The notes beneath the pieces are model-generated. The model was not told the origin of the DNA and made no database searches. It saw only the letters and a list, made by a program, of their open reading frames with translations. 64,000 bases of DNA from Hyphomicrobium sp. CS1BSMeth3 (GTDB lineage: Bacteria > Pseudomonadota > Alphaproteobacteria > Rhizobiales > Hyphomicrobiaceae): the NCBI RefSeq assembly GCF_900117415.1, contig NZ_FPEI01000006.1, positions 1,488,001 to 1,552,000 of the forward strand, given 5' to 3'. Within the stretch, counting starts at the first letter, position 1. Each line of letters opens with the position of its first letter. Shown in pieces: positions 8,228 to 16,308 of this stretch. The position numbers were made by a program, and so were the translations under genes.

Positions 8228-9874
8228 TTATGCGGCGGGCAGCTCGCGCGCCGCCGTTGCCTGCCAATCCTCCGCGATCATGGCCGCGGCCTTCTCTGCG
8301 ATCATCAGCGTCGGCGAGTTCGTGTTGCCCGACGTGATCGTCGGCATGACCGAAGCATCGGCAATGCGCAGACCTTCGAGGCCATGCGCCTTGAGACGGG
8401 GTGACACAACGGCAAGATCATCGGTGCCCATCCGGCACGTCGAAACAGGATGGAAGATGGTCGTCGAGATCTCGCCGGCGGCGCGCGCGAGATCCTCGTC
8501 GCTCTTGATGTCGAGGCCGGGGCGGAATTCCTCGGGCCTGTACTTGGCGAGCGCCGGCATGGAGACAATGCGGCGCGTAACACGCACGCTGTCGGCCGCG
8601 ACACGCCGATCGTCCTCGGTCGAGAGGTAGTTCGGGCGGATCTCCGGATGCGCGTTCGGATCGGACGAGACGATACGCACATGCCCGCGGCTCGTCGGGC
8701 GGACATTGCACACGCTCGCCGTGAAGGCCGGGAAAGGATCGAGCGGCTCACCGAACTTCGGCAGCGTCAGCGGTTGCACGTGGTACTGGATGTTCGGCGT
8801 GTCGCGCGAGGGATCGGAGCGTGTGAAGGCGCCGAGCTGCGAGGGCGCCATGGTCATCGGCCCGCGCCTGAAGAGCGCGTACTCGAGCGCGAAGCTCGCG
8901 CGCTGCACGAGGCTCTGGTAGCGCTCGTTCATGGTCTTCACGCCATGCACCTTGTAGGCACAGCGGATCTGCAGATGGTCCTGCAGGTTCTCGCCGACGC
9001 CCTTGATCTCGTGGCGCACGCCAATGCCGTGCTGCTGCAGCAGCGCGCCGGGACCGATGCCCGAGAGCTGGAGGATCTGCGGCGTGCCGATCGCGCCTGC
9101 GGCCATGATCACCTCGCGGCGCGCGGTCGCCTGGCGCATGGCGCCGTGCTGATTGAAGGCGACGCCCGTGACGCGATGGCCCGACATCTCCAGGCGGTGC
9201 ACGGTCGCATGTGTCGCGATCGTCAGGTTCGGCCGGCTCTTGGCGGGACGCAGGAAACCCTTCGCCGTATTCCAGCGGATGCCGGAGCGCTGGTTGACGT
9301 GGAAGTAGCCACAGCCATCGTTGTCGCCGCGATTGAAGTCATCGGTCTTCGGAATGCCCGCCTCGGCCGCCGCTTCGCGGAACGCGTCGAGGATCTCCCA
9401 GGAAATGCGCGGGCTCTCGATGCGCCACTCGCCGCCGCGTTCGTGCAGCCCCTCGAAGGCATCGGGCTCGAGCGCCCACTGGTCCTCATGCCGGCGGAAG
9501 TACGGGAGCACGTCATCCCAGCCCCAGCCGGGATTGCCCATCTGGCGCCAGCCGTCGTAGTCGCGGGCCTGGCCGCGCATGTAGATCATGCCGTTGATGG
9601 AGGAGCAGCCGCCGAGGACCTTGCCGCGCGGATAATTGAGCGACCGTCCATTGAGACCCGGCTCTGCGGCTGTTGCATAGCCCCAGTCGGCGCGGGGGTT
9701 GCCCATCAGGTAGAGATAACCGACCGGAATGTGGATCCAGTGATAGTTGTCGCTTCCGCCTGCCTCGAGCAGGAGCACGCGCTGGCTCGGATCTGCTGAG
9801 AGCCGGTTGGCGAGCAGACAGCCTGCCGTTCCCGCACCGACAATGATGTAGTCGTAGGTGCCTTCCGCGCCCAT
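8228..9874 (-). CDS. GMC-family FAD-dependent choline/alcohol dehydrogenase
   Basis: A 548-residue flavoenzyme with the length and architecture of BetA-like alcohol dehydrogenases. The FAD motif IVGAGTAGCLLANRLS is at about residues 11-26. GMC signature 1 is RGKVLGGCSSINGMIYMRG and signature 2 is GAIGTPQILQLSGIG. The C-terminal active-site regions are FHPVSTCRMG and SGNTNSPTLMIAEKAAAMI. It oxidises an alcohol, passing electrons to a quinone or oxygen. Choline is one possibility, but no betaine aldehyde dehydrogenase or betI is adjacent, so a broader alcohol substrate is equally likely. It probably forms an operon with the HAD gene. Upstream is the long region holding an sRNA candidate. Confidence 0.92.
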   Translation of the reverse strand: MGAEGTYDYIIVGAGTAGCLLANRLSADPSQRVLLLEAGGSDNYHWIHIPVGYLYLMGNPRADWGYATAAEPGLNGRSLNYPRGKVLGGCSSINGMIYMRGQARDYDGWRQMGNPGWGWDDVLPYFRRHEDQWALEPDAFEGLHERGGEWRIESPRISWEILDAFREAAAEAGIPKTDDFNRGDNDGCGYFHVNQRSGIRWNTAKGFLRPAKSRPNLTIATHATVHRLEMSGHRVTGVAFNQHGAMRQATARREVIMAAGAIGTPQILQLSGIGPGALLQQHGIGVRHEIKGVGENLQDHLQIRCAYKVHGVKTMNERYQSLVQRASFALEYALFRRGPMTMAPSQLGAFTRSDPSRDTPNIQYHVQPLTLPKFGEPLDPFPAFTASVCNVRPTSRGHVRIVSSDPNAHPEIRPNYLSTEDDRRVAADSVRVTRRIVSMPALAKYRPEEFRPGLDIKSDEDLARAAGEISTTIFHPVSTCRMGTDDLAVVSPRLKAHGLEGLRIADASVMPTITSGNTNSPTLMIAEKAAAMIAEDWQATAARELPAA

Positions 9875-10231
9875 GCGTCGCCTCCCCGCCCGAGATTTGC
9901 CAGAGCGCGCTACGCCCGCTCTAAGCCTGCTTTTTTAAGCAGATCATGTTCATAGCGCGCGCGCAGGGGCAGGCAATGCGGAAAATGAACCATCGCGCCA
10001 AGCGGCGAGCACGGCGCGCGTTAACCATCTGCCGGCGAGCGCCCCTGCCCGCGCGCGACCATGCTGGCGGGAACCGAATCCCCAGCACAGCGGTTCAATT
10101 GGCAGGACGAGTTGAAGATACGAATCAAGTGCGGACGCCCGGCAATTGCAGGACAATCCGAGCGCACCCTATGGTTGATCGACTCGCTGCCTCAAAATTC
10201 ATCTCTTGTAAACAATTTTTCGTGCTGCCTC

Positions 10232-10260
10232 TTGCAGTTTTTCCCCAGATGAGTGCATAT
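10232..10260 (+). promoter_or_regulatory. Candidate sigma-70 promoter for small RNA
   Basis: TTGCAG at 10232-10237 and GCATAT at 10255-10260 are separated by 17 bases. Transcription would start near 10267, about 90 bases before a strong plus-strand terminator. Called only because something must feed that terminator. Confidence 0.35.
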
Positions 10261-10266
10261 GGACAC

Positions 10267-10358
10267 AGTGAATTCGTGGCGCCGTCCCACCTATCCCCCC
10301 CATAGAGGCGTCACGTGATAGCCCGCGGTCTCCCCCCGACCGCGGGCTTTTTTCTTTT
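10267..10358 (+). ncRNA. Candidate small RNA with C-rich loops
   Basis: No plus-strand gene lies upstream, yet there is a textbook plus-strand terminator at 10321-10358, so a short transcript must start between 9875 and 10320. Within the proposed RNA, GTGGCGCC (10276-10283) pairs with GGCGTCAC (10307-10314). Inside it CTAT/ATAG (10291-10294 and 10302-10305) present a loop of seven C residues. The terminator loop is also C-rich (TCCCCCC). Two exposed C-rich loops resemble the anti-Shine-Dalgarno design of several alphaproteobacterial trans-acting sRNAs. I do not recognise a named family, and the 5' end is a guess. Confidence 0.5.
10321..10358 (+). terminator. Rho-independent terminator
   Basis: GCCCGCGGTC (10321-10330), loop TCCCCCC, GACCGCGGGC (10338-10347), then TTTTTTCTTTT. 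A perfect 10-bp GC-rich stem plus U-tract on the plus strand only. Confidence 0.88.
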
Positions 10359-10447
10359 CAACGCACGCATTTCCGAAGCTTCGACCCCACGCGGCTTGAC
10401 ATCGGTGCGCGCGGCCCCAAGTCCCATGCAGATGGAAAGGCCGCAAG

Positions 10448-10735
10448 ATGCGTACACTCATCGTAAGTGCTGCGATCACCGCGATCGCAATGATGAATTT
10501 TTCTGCGCCCGCCGAAGCGCAGCTCTTCAACGGCTATCGGCGTCTCGATCCCATGGGCGTCGACAGGCCTCCCGGACCGGAGCCGAACGCGCGCAAAGGT
10601 TCGCGCCAAGTCTACAAGCCGCTCAGAGGCAACTACCCATCATGCACGGGCTTCCTCTGGATCGGCGCACGCTGTCGTCTCCCGACGGGACAAGTCTGCA
10701 TGGTGTACGAGCACGGACTCGACGCGTGCGTCTGA
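10448..10735 (+). CDS. Small secreted protein of unknown function
   Basis: A 95-residue protein. The first 24 residues form a signal peptide (positive MRT start, hydrophobic core VSAAITAIAMMNFS, cleavage after APAEA). The mature part has a basic, Pro-rich stretch and then four cysteines in the last third (SCTGF, ARCRL, QVCMV, DACV), suggesting two disulfides in the periplasm. I do not recognise a family. GGAAAGG precedes the ATG, and TTGACA at 10397-10402 may be part of its promoter. It is not clearly homologous to the CKxSC secreted family at 25799-30420. Confidence 0.75.
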   Translation: MRTLIVSAAITAIAMMNFSAPAEAQLFNGYRRLDPMGVDRPPGPEPNARKGSRQVYKPLRGNYPSCTGFLWIGARCRLPTGQVCMVYEHGLDACV

Positions 10736-10768
10736 TGCGTGCCGACAATCCGGATCCAAAAAGAAATC

Positions 10769-10798
10769 GGGCACGCACGGATGAAACCGTGCGTGCCC
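10769..10798 (-). terminator. Rho-independent terminator of the aldehyde dehydrogenase gene
   Basis: A perfect 12-bp stem GGGCACGCACGG / CCGTGCGTGCCC with a 6-base loop. Read on the minus strand it is followed by GATTTCTTTTTGG, a U-tract, 30 bases after the stop at 10830. It may also serve the convergent secreted-protein gene, but no plus-strand T-run follows. Confidence 0.85.
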
Positions 10799-10829
10799 AA
10801 TTCGTACGTGTGCGCTCTCGCATTGCGAA

Positions 10830-12350
10830 CTAGCTGTTCGACGCCGTCTTCATGACGAACGGATTGCCGCCGCCGCCAACCGCGTTGTTGATCCAAACGC
10901 TCTTCGTTTGCAGATAGCCCTCGATGGCCTCGGCGCCGTTCTCGCGCCCGAGACCGGAAGCCTTGTAGCCGCCGAACGGCATCGTGAATGACACCGCGCG
11001 ATAGGTATTAACCCACACGGTCCCGGCCTTGATCTTCTGCGCCATCATGGTCGCGCGGCGCACGGACTGCGTCCACACGCCGGAGCCGAGCCCGTAAGCG
11101 ATATCGTTCGCGATCTGGATGGCCTCCGCCTCGTCCTTGAACTTGATCACGGAGAGGACGGGCCCGAAGACCTCCTCCTGCGCGATGCGCATCTTGTTGT
11201 TCACGCCGGTGAAGATCGTCGGCTTGACGAAATACTTGCCGCCGCCTTCGGCTGCCGTCGCCGGCCCGCCGCCGAGCACGCACTTGGCGCCCTCGCCCTT
11301 GGCGATATCGATGTAGCCGAGGATCTTCTGGTACTGCGGCGGCGTCGTCACCGGGCCAACCTGGGTCTCGAAGAGCTGCGGGTTGCCGAGCTTCGCCGAC
11401 GCGGCGACCTCGACGAGCTTCTCGACGAACTTGTCGTGGATCGACTCCTGAACGAGGAGGCGCGATCCGGCGATGCACGTCTGGCCGGTCGCGGCGAAGA
11501 TGCCGGAGATCGCGCCGTTGACGGCCTCATCGAGAATGCAGTCGTCGAACATGATGTTCGGCGACTTGCCGCCGAGCTCGAGCGACACTTTCTTGAACGT
11601 GCGCGCGGCCAGCTCGTTGACGCGTGCCCCGGTCGCGGTGCCGCCTGTGAAGGCAACCTTGGCAATCTTGGGATGCGTGACGAGCGGCTCGCCCACGACG
11701 GCGCCAAAGCCCGTCACGACGTTGATGACGCCCGGCGGCACGCCCGCTTCCTCGACGACGAGCTTCATGAACTCGAGGAGCGATGCGGATGTGAACTCGC
11801 TCGGCTTGATCACCACCGTGCAGCCCGCTGCGAGCGCCGGCGCGAGCTTCCAGCCGACCAGCATGAGCGGCGAGTTCCACGGCGTGATGAACACACACGG
11901 GCCGACCGGCTCTTTCAGCGTGTAGCAGAAGTGATCGGGCTTATCGACGGGGATGGTCTGGCCGGTGATCTTGTCGGCGAGACCGCCATAATAATAGTAC
12001 CACTCGGGCAGGTACTGCGTCTGCGCGTACATCTCCGAGATGAGCTTGCCGTTGTCGCGCACCTCGATCTCGGCGAGATGCTTGGCGTGCTTGGCAATCA
12101 GATCGCCCATCTTGCGGAGCAGCCGGCCGCGCGCCGTCGCCGTCATGGCCGGCCAGGGACCGCTCTCGAAGGCTCGCGCCGCGGCGTTACAGGCAAGCTC
12201 GGCATCGCGCGCATCGCACTCAGGAACAAGCGCCCAGGGCTCACCCGTGTAGGGATCGCTCGTCTCGAACACTTTGCCCGAAGCGGCATCCGTCCACTTG
12301 CCGTCGATGTAGGTCTGGTAGCGCTTCAGCGTCGTCGGTCTATCCTGCAT
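10830..12350 (-). CDS. Aldehyde dehydrogenase (NAD(P)+-dependent)
   Basis: A 506-residue ALDH that oxidises aldehydes to carboxylic acids. The cofactor loop FITPWNSPLMLVGWKLAPAL is followed by VVIKPSEFTSASLLEF and the FTGGTATGARV turn. The general-base Glu is in SLELGGKSPN and the catalytic Cys in AATGQTCIAGSRLLVQ. The EEVFGPVLSV segment is also present. ATG 12348-12350 (MQDRPTTLK) has GGGAGA just upstream; the frame's extension to 12584 is not used. With two GMC alcohol dehydrogenases nearby, it is a natural second step of an alcohol-to-acid route, although it is transcribed separately from them. Substrate unknown. Confidence 0.95.
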   Translation of the reverse strand: MQDRPTTLKRYQTYIDGKWTDAASGKVFETSDPYTGEPWALVPECDARDAELACNAAARAFESGPWPAMTATARGRLLRKMGDLIAKHAKHLAEIEVRDNGKLISEMYAQTQYLPEWYYYYGGLADKITGQTIPVDKPDHFCYTLKEPVGPCVFITPWNSPLMLVGWKLAPALAAGCTVVIKPSEFTSASLLEFMKLVVEEAGVPPGVINVVTGFGAVVGEPLVTHPKIAKVAFTGGTATGARVNELAARTFKKVSLELGGKSPNIMFDDCILDEAVNGAISGIFAATGQTCIAGSRLLVQESIHDKFVEKLVEVAASAKLGNPQLFETQVGPVTTPPQYQKILGYIDIAKGEGAKCVLGGGPATAAEGGGKYFVKPTIFTGVNNKMRIAQEEVFGPVLSVIKFKDEAEAIQIANDIAYGLGSGVWTQSVRRATMMAQKIKAGTVWVNTYRAVSFTMPFGGYKASGLGRENGAEAIEGYLQTKSVWINNAVGGGGNPFVMKTASNS

Positions 12351-12502
12351 GTTTCTCTCCCGAAATCGGCGCGCGACATCGATCTCGCCGCACGCGCGGT
12401 TGGAATTCGGAAGCCAAGCTAGACCCGACGGACACAGCCAGCAAGCTGCGACGCCGCATGGCGGCCCTCGGCAGATCAGGGCGCGACGAGGGGAGCGACG
12501 CC

Positions 12503-12994
12503 CTACGAGGCCTCGGCCATCAGCGCATGAAGATCCAGGCGGCGTGTGAACATCTCGAGCGCGCCGGTCTCGGTGCGGGGCCATTCCGTCGCCGGCTTGT
12601 CCCGATAGAGCTCAACGCCGTTGCCGTCGGGATCGCGCAAATATAGCGCCTCGCTGACCCCATGATCGCTGGCGCCATCGATATTGATGCCGGCCGACAC
12701 GATGCGGCGCAGCGCGTCGGCGAGAGACTTGCGATCGGGATAGAGCACGGCGACGTGAAAGAGGCCTGTCGTCCCGGGCGCCGGCGGCGAGCCGCCCTTG
12801 CTCTCCCACGTGTTGAGCGCGATGTGATGATGATAGCCGCCGGCGGAGAGGAACACCGCGCCGTCGCGCCGCTGGGTCACTTCGAAACCGAGCACGTCGC
12901 GCCAGAAGCGCAGCGCGCGATCCAGGTCGGCCACCTTGAGATGTACATGCCCGATCCGCGTGGCGGGATGGATGGGCTTCGCGGGTGAACTCAT
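12503..12994 (-). CDS. VOC-superfamily (glyoxalase/extradiol dioxygenase-like) protein
   Basis: A 163-residue protein with vicinal-oxygen-chelate folds. Segments RIGHVHLKVADLDRALRFW and DVLGFEVTQRRDGAVFLSAGG form the first beta-alpha-beta-beta-beta unit, with a metal-ligand His at the start. GLFHVAVLYPDRKSLADALR and ALYLRDPDGNGVELY form the second, with the metal-ligand Glu in GVELY. Members include glyoxalase I, catechol 2,3-dioxygenases such as CatE, and resistance proteins; the YHHHIALNTW segment resembles the CatE group. The start codon ATG 12992-12994 has GAGG seven bases upstream. It is 152 bases upstream of the aldehyde dehydrogenase on the same strand. Confidence 0.88.
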   Translation of the reverse strand: MSSPAKPIHPATRIGHVHLKVADLDRALRFWRDVLGFEVTQRRDGAVFLSAGGYHHHIALNTWESKGGSPPAPGTTGLFHVAVLYPDRKSLADALRRIVSAGINIDGASDHGVSEALYLRDPDGNGVELYRDKPATEWPRTETGALEMFTRRLDLHALMAEAS

Positions 12995-13148
12995 GGAGAA
13001 GCCTCGTGCGAGCGGCCGCGGAACCGGACGCGGCGCGCCTCGGCTGCGGCATGATGACTCCCGAGCCTACCTCAGCACATCCTCGGTTTAACGCCTCCGC
13101 CCCTGCGGGAACGCGACGTCCCGAAAGCGGGGGTGCGCTGGGCGCCCG

Positions 13149-13165
13149 AATAGTGTTACATTATT
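13149..13165. promoter_or_regulatory. Zur/Fur-box-like palindrome upstream of the zur-type gene
   Basis: AATAGTGT-T-ACATTATT is a 17-bp near-perfect palindrome (one mismatched pair) ending 35 bases before the regulator's ATG at 13201. The TGTTACATTAT core resembles zinc-uptake regulator operators, so autoregulation of the regulator-znuC unit is likely. Confidence 0.6.
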
Positions 13166-13200
13166 CCTCAAACTCCCCGTTGGCCAGCAGCGAGAACGTA

Positions 13201-13707
13201 ATGCGACGTGCCCAGGCCGCACCGGCCTTTCCGACCCCAGGTCACGACCATGCCCCCTGCCTCAAAGAGACCCTGCAACGCGCAGCCGACGCTTTTGAGG
13301 CGCGCGGACTGAAGCTCACGCCGCTGAGGCAGCGCGTGCTCGAGGAAGTTGCCGGCTCGCATCACGCCATTGGCGCCTACGAGATCCTCGAACGGCTCTC
13401 GCAAAAAGAGCGCGCGCGCATGGCGCCCATTTCCGTCTACCGCGCGCTCGACGCCCTCCTCGAGATGGGCGTCGTCCATCGCCTCGAGAGCCGGAATGCC
13501 TACTTCGCCTGTCATGCACCGCACGGCAAGCACGGCACGCGCCAGATCATCCTCGCGTGCGAGCGCTGCGCCACGGTCGCCGAAGTCGCCACGCCGGCTG
13601 CCTTCGATGAGATCGACGCGGCGGCCCGCGGCGCCGGCTTCGGGCCGACGCGCGTCATGGTCGAGGTGACGGGTTTGTGCGCGAGCTGTGCGGCGGCGCC
13701 TGCATGA
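13201..13707 (+). CDS. zur: Fur-family transcriptional regulator, probably zinc uptake regulator Zur
   Basis: A 168-residue Fur-family repressor. The N-terminal winged helix shows the family hallmark GLKLTPLRQRVLEEVAGSHHAIGAYEILERLS and PISVYRALDALLEMGVVHRLES. The C-terminal domain has HAPHGKHGTRQIILACERCATV and a final CASC, the two CxxC pairs that bind structural zinc. Zinc specificity is inferred from the four-base overlap with znuC and the palindrome upstream. An alternative is a generic Fur paralogue. ATG 13201 is chosen because homology begins soon after it and the operator lies just upstream; a frame extending to 12985 would run through the operator. Confidence 0.88.
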   Translation: MRRAQAAPAFPTPGHDHAPCLKETLQRAADAFEARGLKLTPLRQRVLEEVAGSHHAIGAYEILERLSQKERARMAPISVYRALDALLEMGVVHRLESRNAYFACHAPHGKHGTRQIILACERCATVAEVATPAAFDEIDAAARGAGFGPTRVMVEVTGLCASCAAAPA

Positions 13708-14591
13708 ACGCACACACGCACGCGCACGGCGCCCATGACCATCACGACCATGGGCATGGGCATCACCATCACGATCATGGCGCCCACCACGATCACCATC
13801 ATCACCCACACGCCGGGACGCTTCCCGGCCGCGCGGACGTCCTGCTCACCGCGCGCGACATCCACTTCGCGCGTGCGGGCCGCACGATCCTCGAAGGCAT
13901 CGACCTCGATCTCGCGCCAGGCGAGATCGTCACGCTGATCGGTCCGAACGGCGCCGGCAAGACGACGCTCGTGCGCATCCTGCTCGGCCTTGAGCGGCCC
14001 GACCGCGGCACCATCACGCGGCGCCCGGGCCTCTCGGTCGGCTATGCGCCCCAGCGCTTCGACCGCGATCCTGCAATCCCCATGACGGTCGCCCGCTTTC
14101 TCGCACTCGGCAGCCGGCACACGCCCGCCGAGGCGGAGACCGCGCTTCAGGAAGTGGGCGCAGCACGCGTCATCGGCCAGCAGCTCTCGCAGCTCTCCGG
14201 GGGCGAGCTGCAGCGCGTGGTGCTCGCGCGCGCGCTGCTCCGGCGGCCCAACCTCCTCGTGCTCGACGAGCCCGTACGCGGCGTCGACTACACGGGCGAG
14301 GCGGAGTTGTACGACCTCATCGGCCGCATCCGCGACGCGCGCGGTGTCGGCATTCTGCTCGTGAGCCATGATCTTCATGTCGTCATGGCGCAAAGCGACC
14401 GCGTGATCTGCGTCAATCGTCACATCTGCTGCTCGGGCCAGCCCGAGGCCGTGGCCCAGCATCCCGAATACGTGCGCCTTTTCGGTGCCGAAGCCGCGCG
14501 CTCCTTCGCCGTCTACCAGCACCAGCACGATCACAGCCACGACCTCACGGGCGCGGCGCTGCCGGCGAAAGAGGACGGCGGCGAGCGCTAG
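13704..14591 (+). CDS. znuC: Zinc ABC transporter ATP-binding protein ZnuC with His-rich N-terminus
   Basis: A 295-residue ABC ATPase. Walker A is GPNGAGKTTLVRILLGL, the Q-loop lies near VGYAPQRFDRD, the signature is LSGGELQRVVLARALLRRP, Walker B is LLVLDEP and the H-loop is LLVSHDLHVVMAQSD. The pattern VNRHICCSGQPEAVAQHPEYVRLFG is typical of ZnuC. It would power zinc import with ZnuB and ZnuA, neither of which is adjacent. The first ~35 residues are an unusual histidine/aspartate-rich tract (for example HDHHDHGHGHHHHDHG), and more His residues lie near the C-terminus (HQHDHSHD). These are plausible zinc-sensing or buffering sites. ATG 13704 overlaps the regulator's TGA. Confidence 0.92.
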   Translation: MNAHTHAHGAHDHHDHGHGHHHHDHGAHHDHHHHPHAGTLPGRADVLLTARDIHFARAGRTILEGIDLDLAPGEIVTLIGPNGAGKTTLVRILLGLERPDRGTITRRPGLSVGYAPQRFDRDPAIPMTVARFLALGSRHTPAEAETALQEVGAARVIGQQLSQLSGGELQRVVLARALLRRPNLLVLDEPVRGVDYTGEAELYDLIGRIRDARGVGILLVSHDLHVVMAQSDRVICVNRHICCSGQPEAVAQHPEYVRLFGAEAARSFAVYQHQHDHSHDLTGAALPAKEDGGER

Positions 14592-14592
14592 T

Positions 14593-14947
14593 TCGCGCCT
14601 GCGGCGCGACGGGGCCTTCGCCCCGCACCCCAACCGGGGAGACCCCGGACCCCCTTCTTTTTGTGACTTGGAGTTCGCCGCAAGCGCACCCCAATCCCCT
14701 CTCCCCGCACTTGCGGGGAGAGGGTTAGGGTGAGGGGCAGCGGCAAACGCAAACGGCAGCCAAGCGGCCGCCCCTCATCCTAACCTTCTCCCCGTGAAGA
14801 ACGGGGAGAAGGGACCTGTCGCGCTCGCGGCTTGCTCCAAGTCCATAGAGGGCGGGGGCTCCGGGGGGTGTCCCCCGGTCGGGTTACAGGGTCATGCCGG
14901 AGGCGCGCCAGAGGCCGCGGCCTCGCTCGCGCCAAAGGCGCGACCAG
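14593..14947. repeat. Mosaic hairpin repeat, copy 2 (large inverted repeat)
   Basis: Fills the space between convergent znuC (ends 14591) and the MATE gene (ends 14953). The left half carries the C/G-run module, the ACTTGGAG tail and the hairpin CCCTCTCCCCGCAC...GCGGGGAGAGGG, followed by TTAGGGTGAGGGGC. The right half is the reverse-complement arrangement: CCCCTCATCCTAACC, a CTTCTCCCCGT hairpin, CTCCAAGTCC and the G-run module. Together they form an imperfect inverted repeat of about 350 bases. Confidence 0.9.
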
Positions 14948-14952
14948 CTCAA

Positions 14953-16296
14953 TCAATCCGCATCCTTCTGCGACTTCCCTGCGATGAGGCGTCGGCAGAG
15001 CCACGCGCCGAAAAGAGCGAAGACGCTGGCGCCGGCGAGATTAGCGCCGATCACGCCAGTCGGGCCATAGAGCATGCCCGCGACCGTGACGACGGGCACG
15101 GTGCCGAGCGTCGCGCGGCCCCAGTTGAGCACGGTCGGCCAGTGCGGATGGCCGAGGGCGTTGAGCGCGGCGTTGGCAACGAAGAGAATGCCGAGGAAGG
15201 CGAACATCGGCGAAAGATAAATGCAGTACGTGCGCAGGATGTCCGCCGTCTCGCCGCTCGCATGGAAGACGGCGATCAGCGGCTCGACCGCCAGCGCGAG
15301 CGCGAGCCACGCAACGGCGGTGAACCCCACCGCCGCGAGGATCGAGACGTCGAAAGCCTCGCGCACGCGCGCCCACTGCCGCGCGCCGAGGTTCTGGCCG
15401 AGCACGGGCCCGACCGCTCCCGACAACGCGAAGATCGAGCCGAAGGCCACTGGCGCAATGCGGCCGATCAAGGCCCAGGCGGCGACGGCCGCAGTGCCGT
15501 GCCGCGCGATGGCGTAGGTCACGTAGGCGTTGGCGATCGGCGTCGCGAGGTTGGTGAGGATGGCCGGCACGGCAAAGCGCATGATGGTGCGCGCGTCGTC
15601 GATCACCTCTCTGAGATGCGGGCGGCCGAGAAGATCATGCTCGCGAATGAGCCAGTAGACGCCGAAGCCCGCGACGGCAATGCGCGAGAGGTTCGTCGCC
15701 CAGGCCGCGCCCTGGATGCCGAGGCCGAGCACGAAGATGAAAAGCGGATCGAGCACCACGTTCACGAACGCGCCGACCAGCGTGACGTTCATCGAGCGGC
15801 GCGCGTCGCCCTGCGAGCGCAGCACGGCCGAGGCGCACATGCCGAGCGACATGAGCGTCATGAACGGGATCAGAATGCGCAGGTAGCTCGTCGCAAGCGT
15901 GAGCGTGCGGCCTTCCGCGCCGATCAGCCGGATCAGCTCGGGCACATAGATCCACACGATGATACCCGCGAAGGCAGCGAAGATCACCGCGAACACATGC
16001 GAGCTCGCGCTGAGGCGCTTGGCACGCGCGAGATCGCCGGCACCGATGGCCGGCGCGATGAGTGCGCTCGCCGCGATCGCCGTGCCGATGCCGACCGACA
16101 GCAGCAGGAACAGGATCGTCGAGGCATAGCCGACCGCCGCGATGATCTCGACATCGCCGAGCATGCTGAGGAACAGCACGTTGGCGAGCTCGCCGACGAA
16201 AATCGCCATCAGCCCGAACGCGGCAGCGCCGGTCATGCGCAGAACGTGTGCGGGTATGGAGCCCGTTACGAAACGGGCCCTGCTTGCGTTCGCCAT
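14953..16296 (-). CDS. MATE-family multidrug/solute exporter
   Basis: A 447-residue integral membrane protein with about twelve hydrophobic segments arranged as two six-helix halves. Clear ones are GAAAFGLMAIFVGELANVLFLS, STILFLLLSVGIGTAIAAS, VFAVIFAAFAGIIVWIYV and, near the end, GANLAGASVFALFGAWL. The first half contains AIGAGDLARAKR and the second GQNLGARQWARVREAF, the matching loops of the MatE domain. Such carriers expel cationic drugs or metabolites using Na+ or H+. Substrate not predictable. It is 12 bases downstream of recR on the same strand. Its stop lies right at the edge of repeat copy 2. Confidence 0.93.
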   Translation of the reverse strand: MANASRARFVTGSIPAHVLRMTGAAAFGLMAIFVGELANVLFLSMLGDVEIIAAVGYASTILFLLLSVGIGTAIAASALIAPAIGAGDLARAKRLSASSHVFAVIFAAFAGIIVWIYVPELIRLIGAEGRTLTLATSYLRILIPFMTLMSLGMCASAVLRSQGDARRSMNVTLVGAFVNVVLDPLFIFVLGLGIQGAAWATNLSRIAVAGFGVYWLIREHDLLGRPHLREVIDDARTIMRFAVPAILTNLATPIANAYVTYAIARHGTAAVAAWALIGRIAPVAFGSIFALSGAVGPVLGQNLGARQWARVREAFDVSILAAVGFTAVAWLALALAVEPLIAVFHASGETADILRTYCIYLSPMFAFLGILFVANAALNALGHPHWPTVLNWGRATLGTVPVVTVAGMLYGPTGVIGANLAGASVFALFGAWLCRRLIAGKSQKDAD

Positions 16297-16308
16297 TTCG
16301 GCTCCCCC

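Noticed and set aside
9946-10305. A 119-codon plus-strand frame before the sRNA terminator
   Set aside because: No ribosome site, Arg-rich then random composition, and it ends inside the proposed sRNA. A small RNA explains the terminator better.
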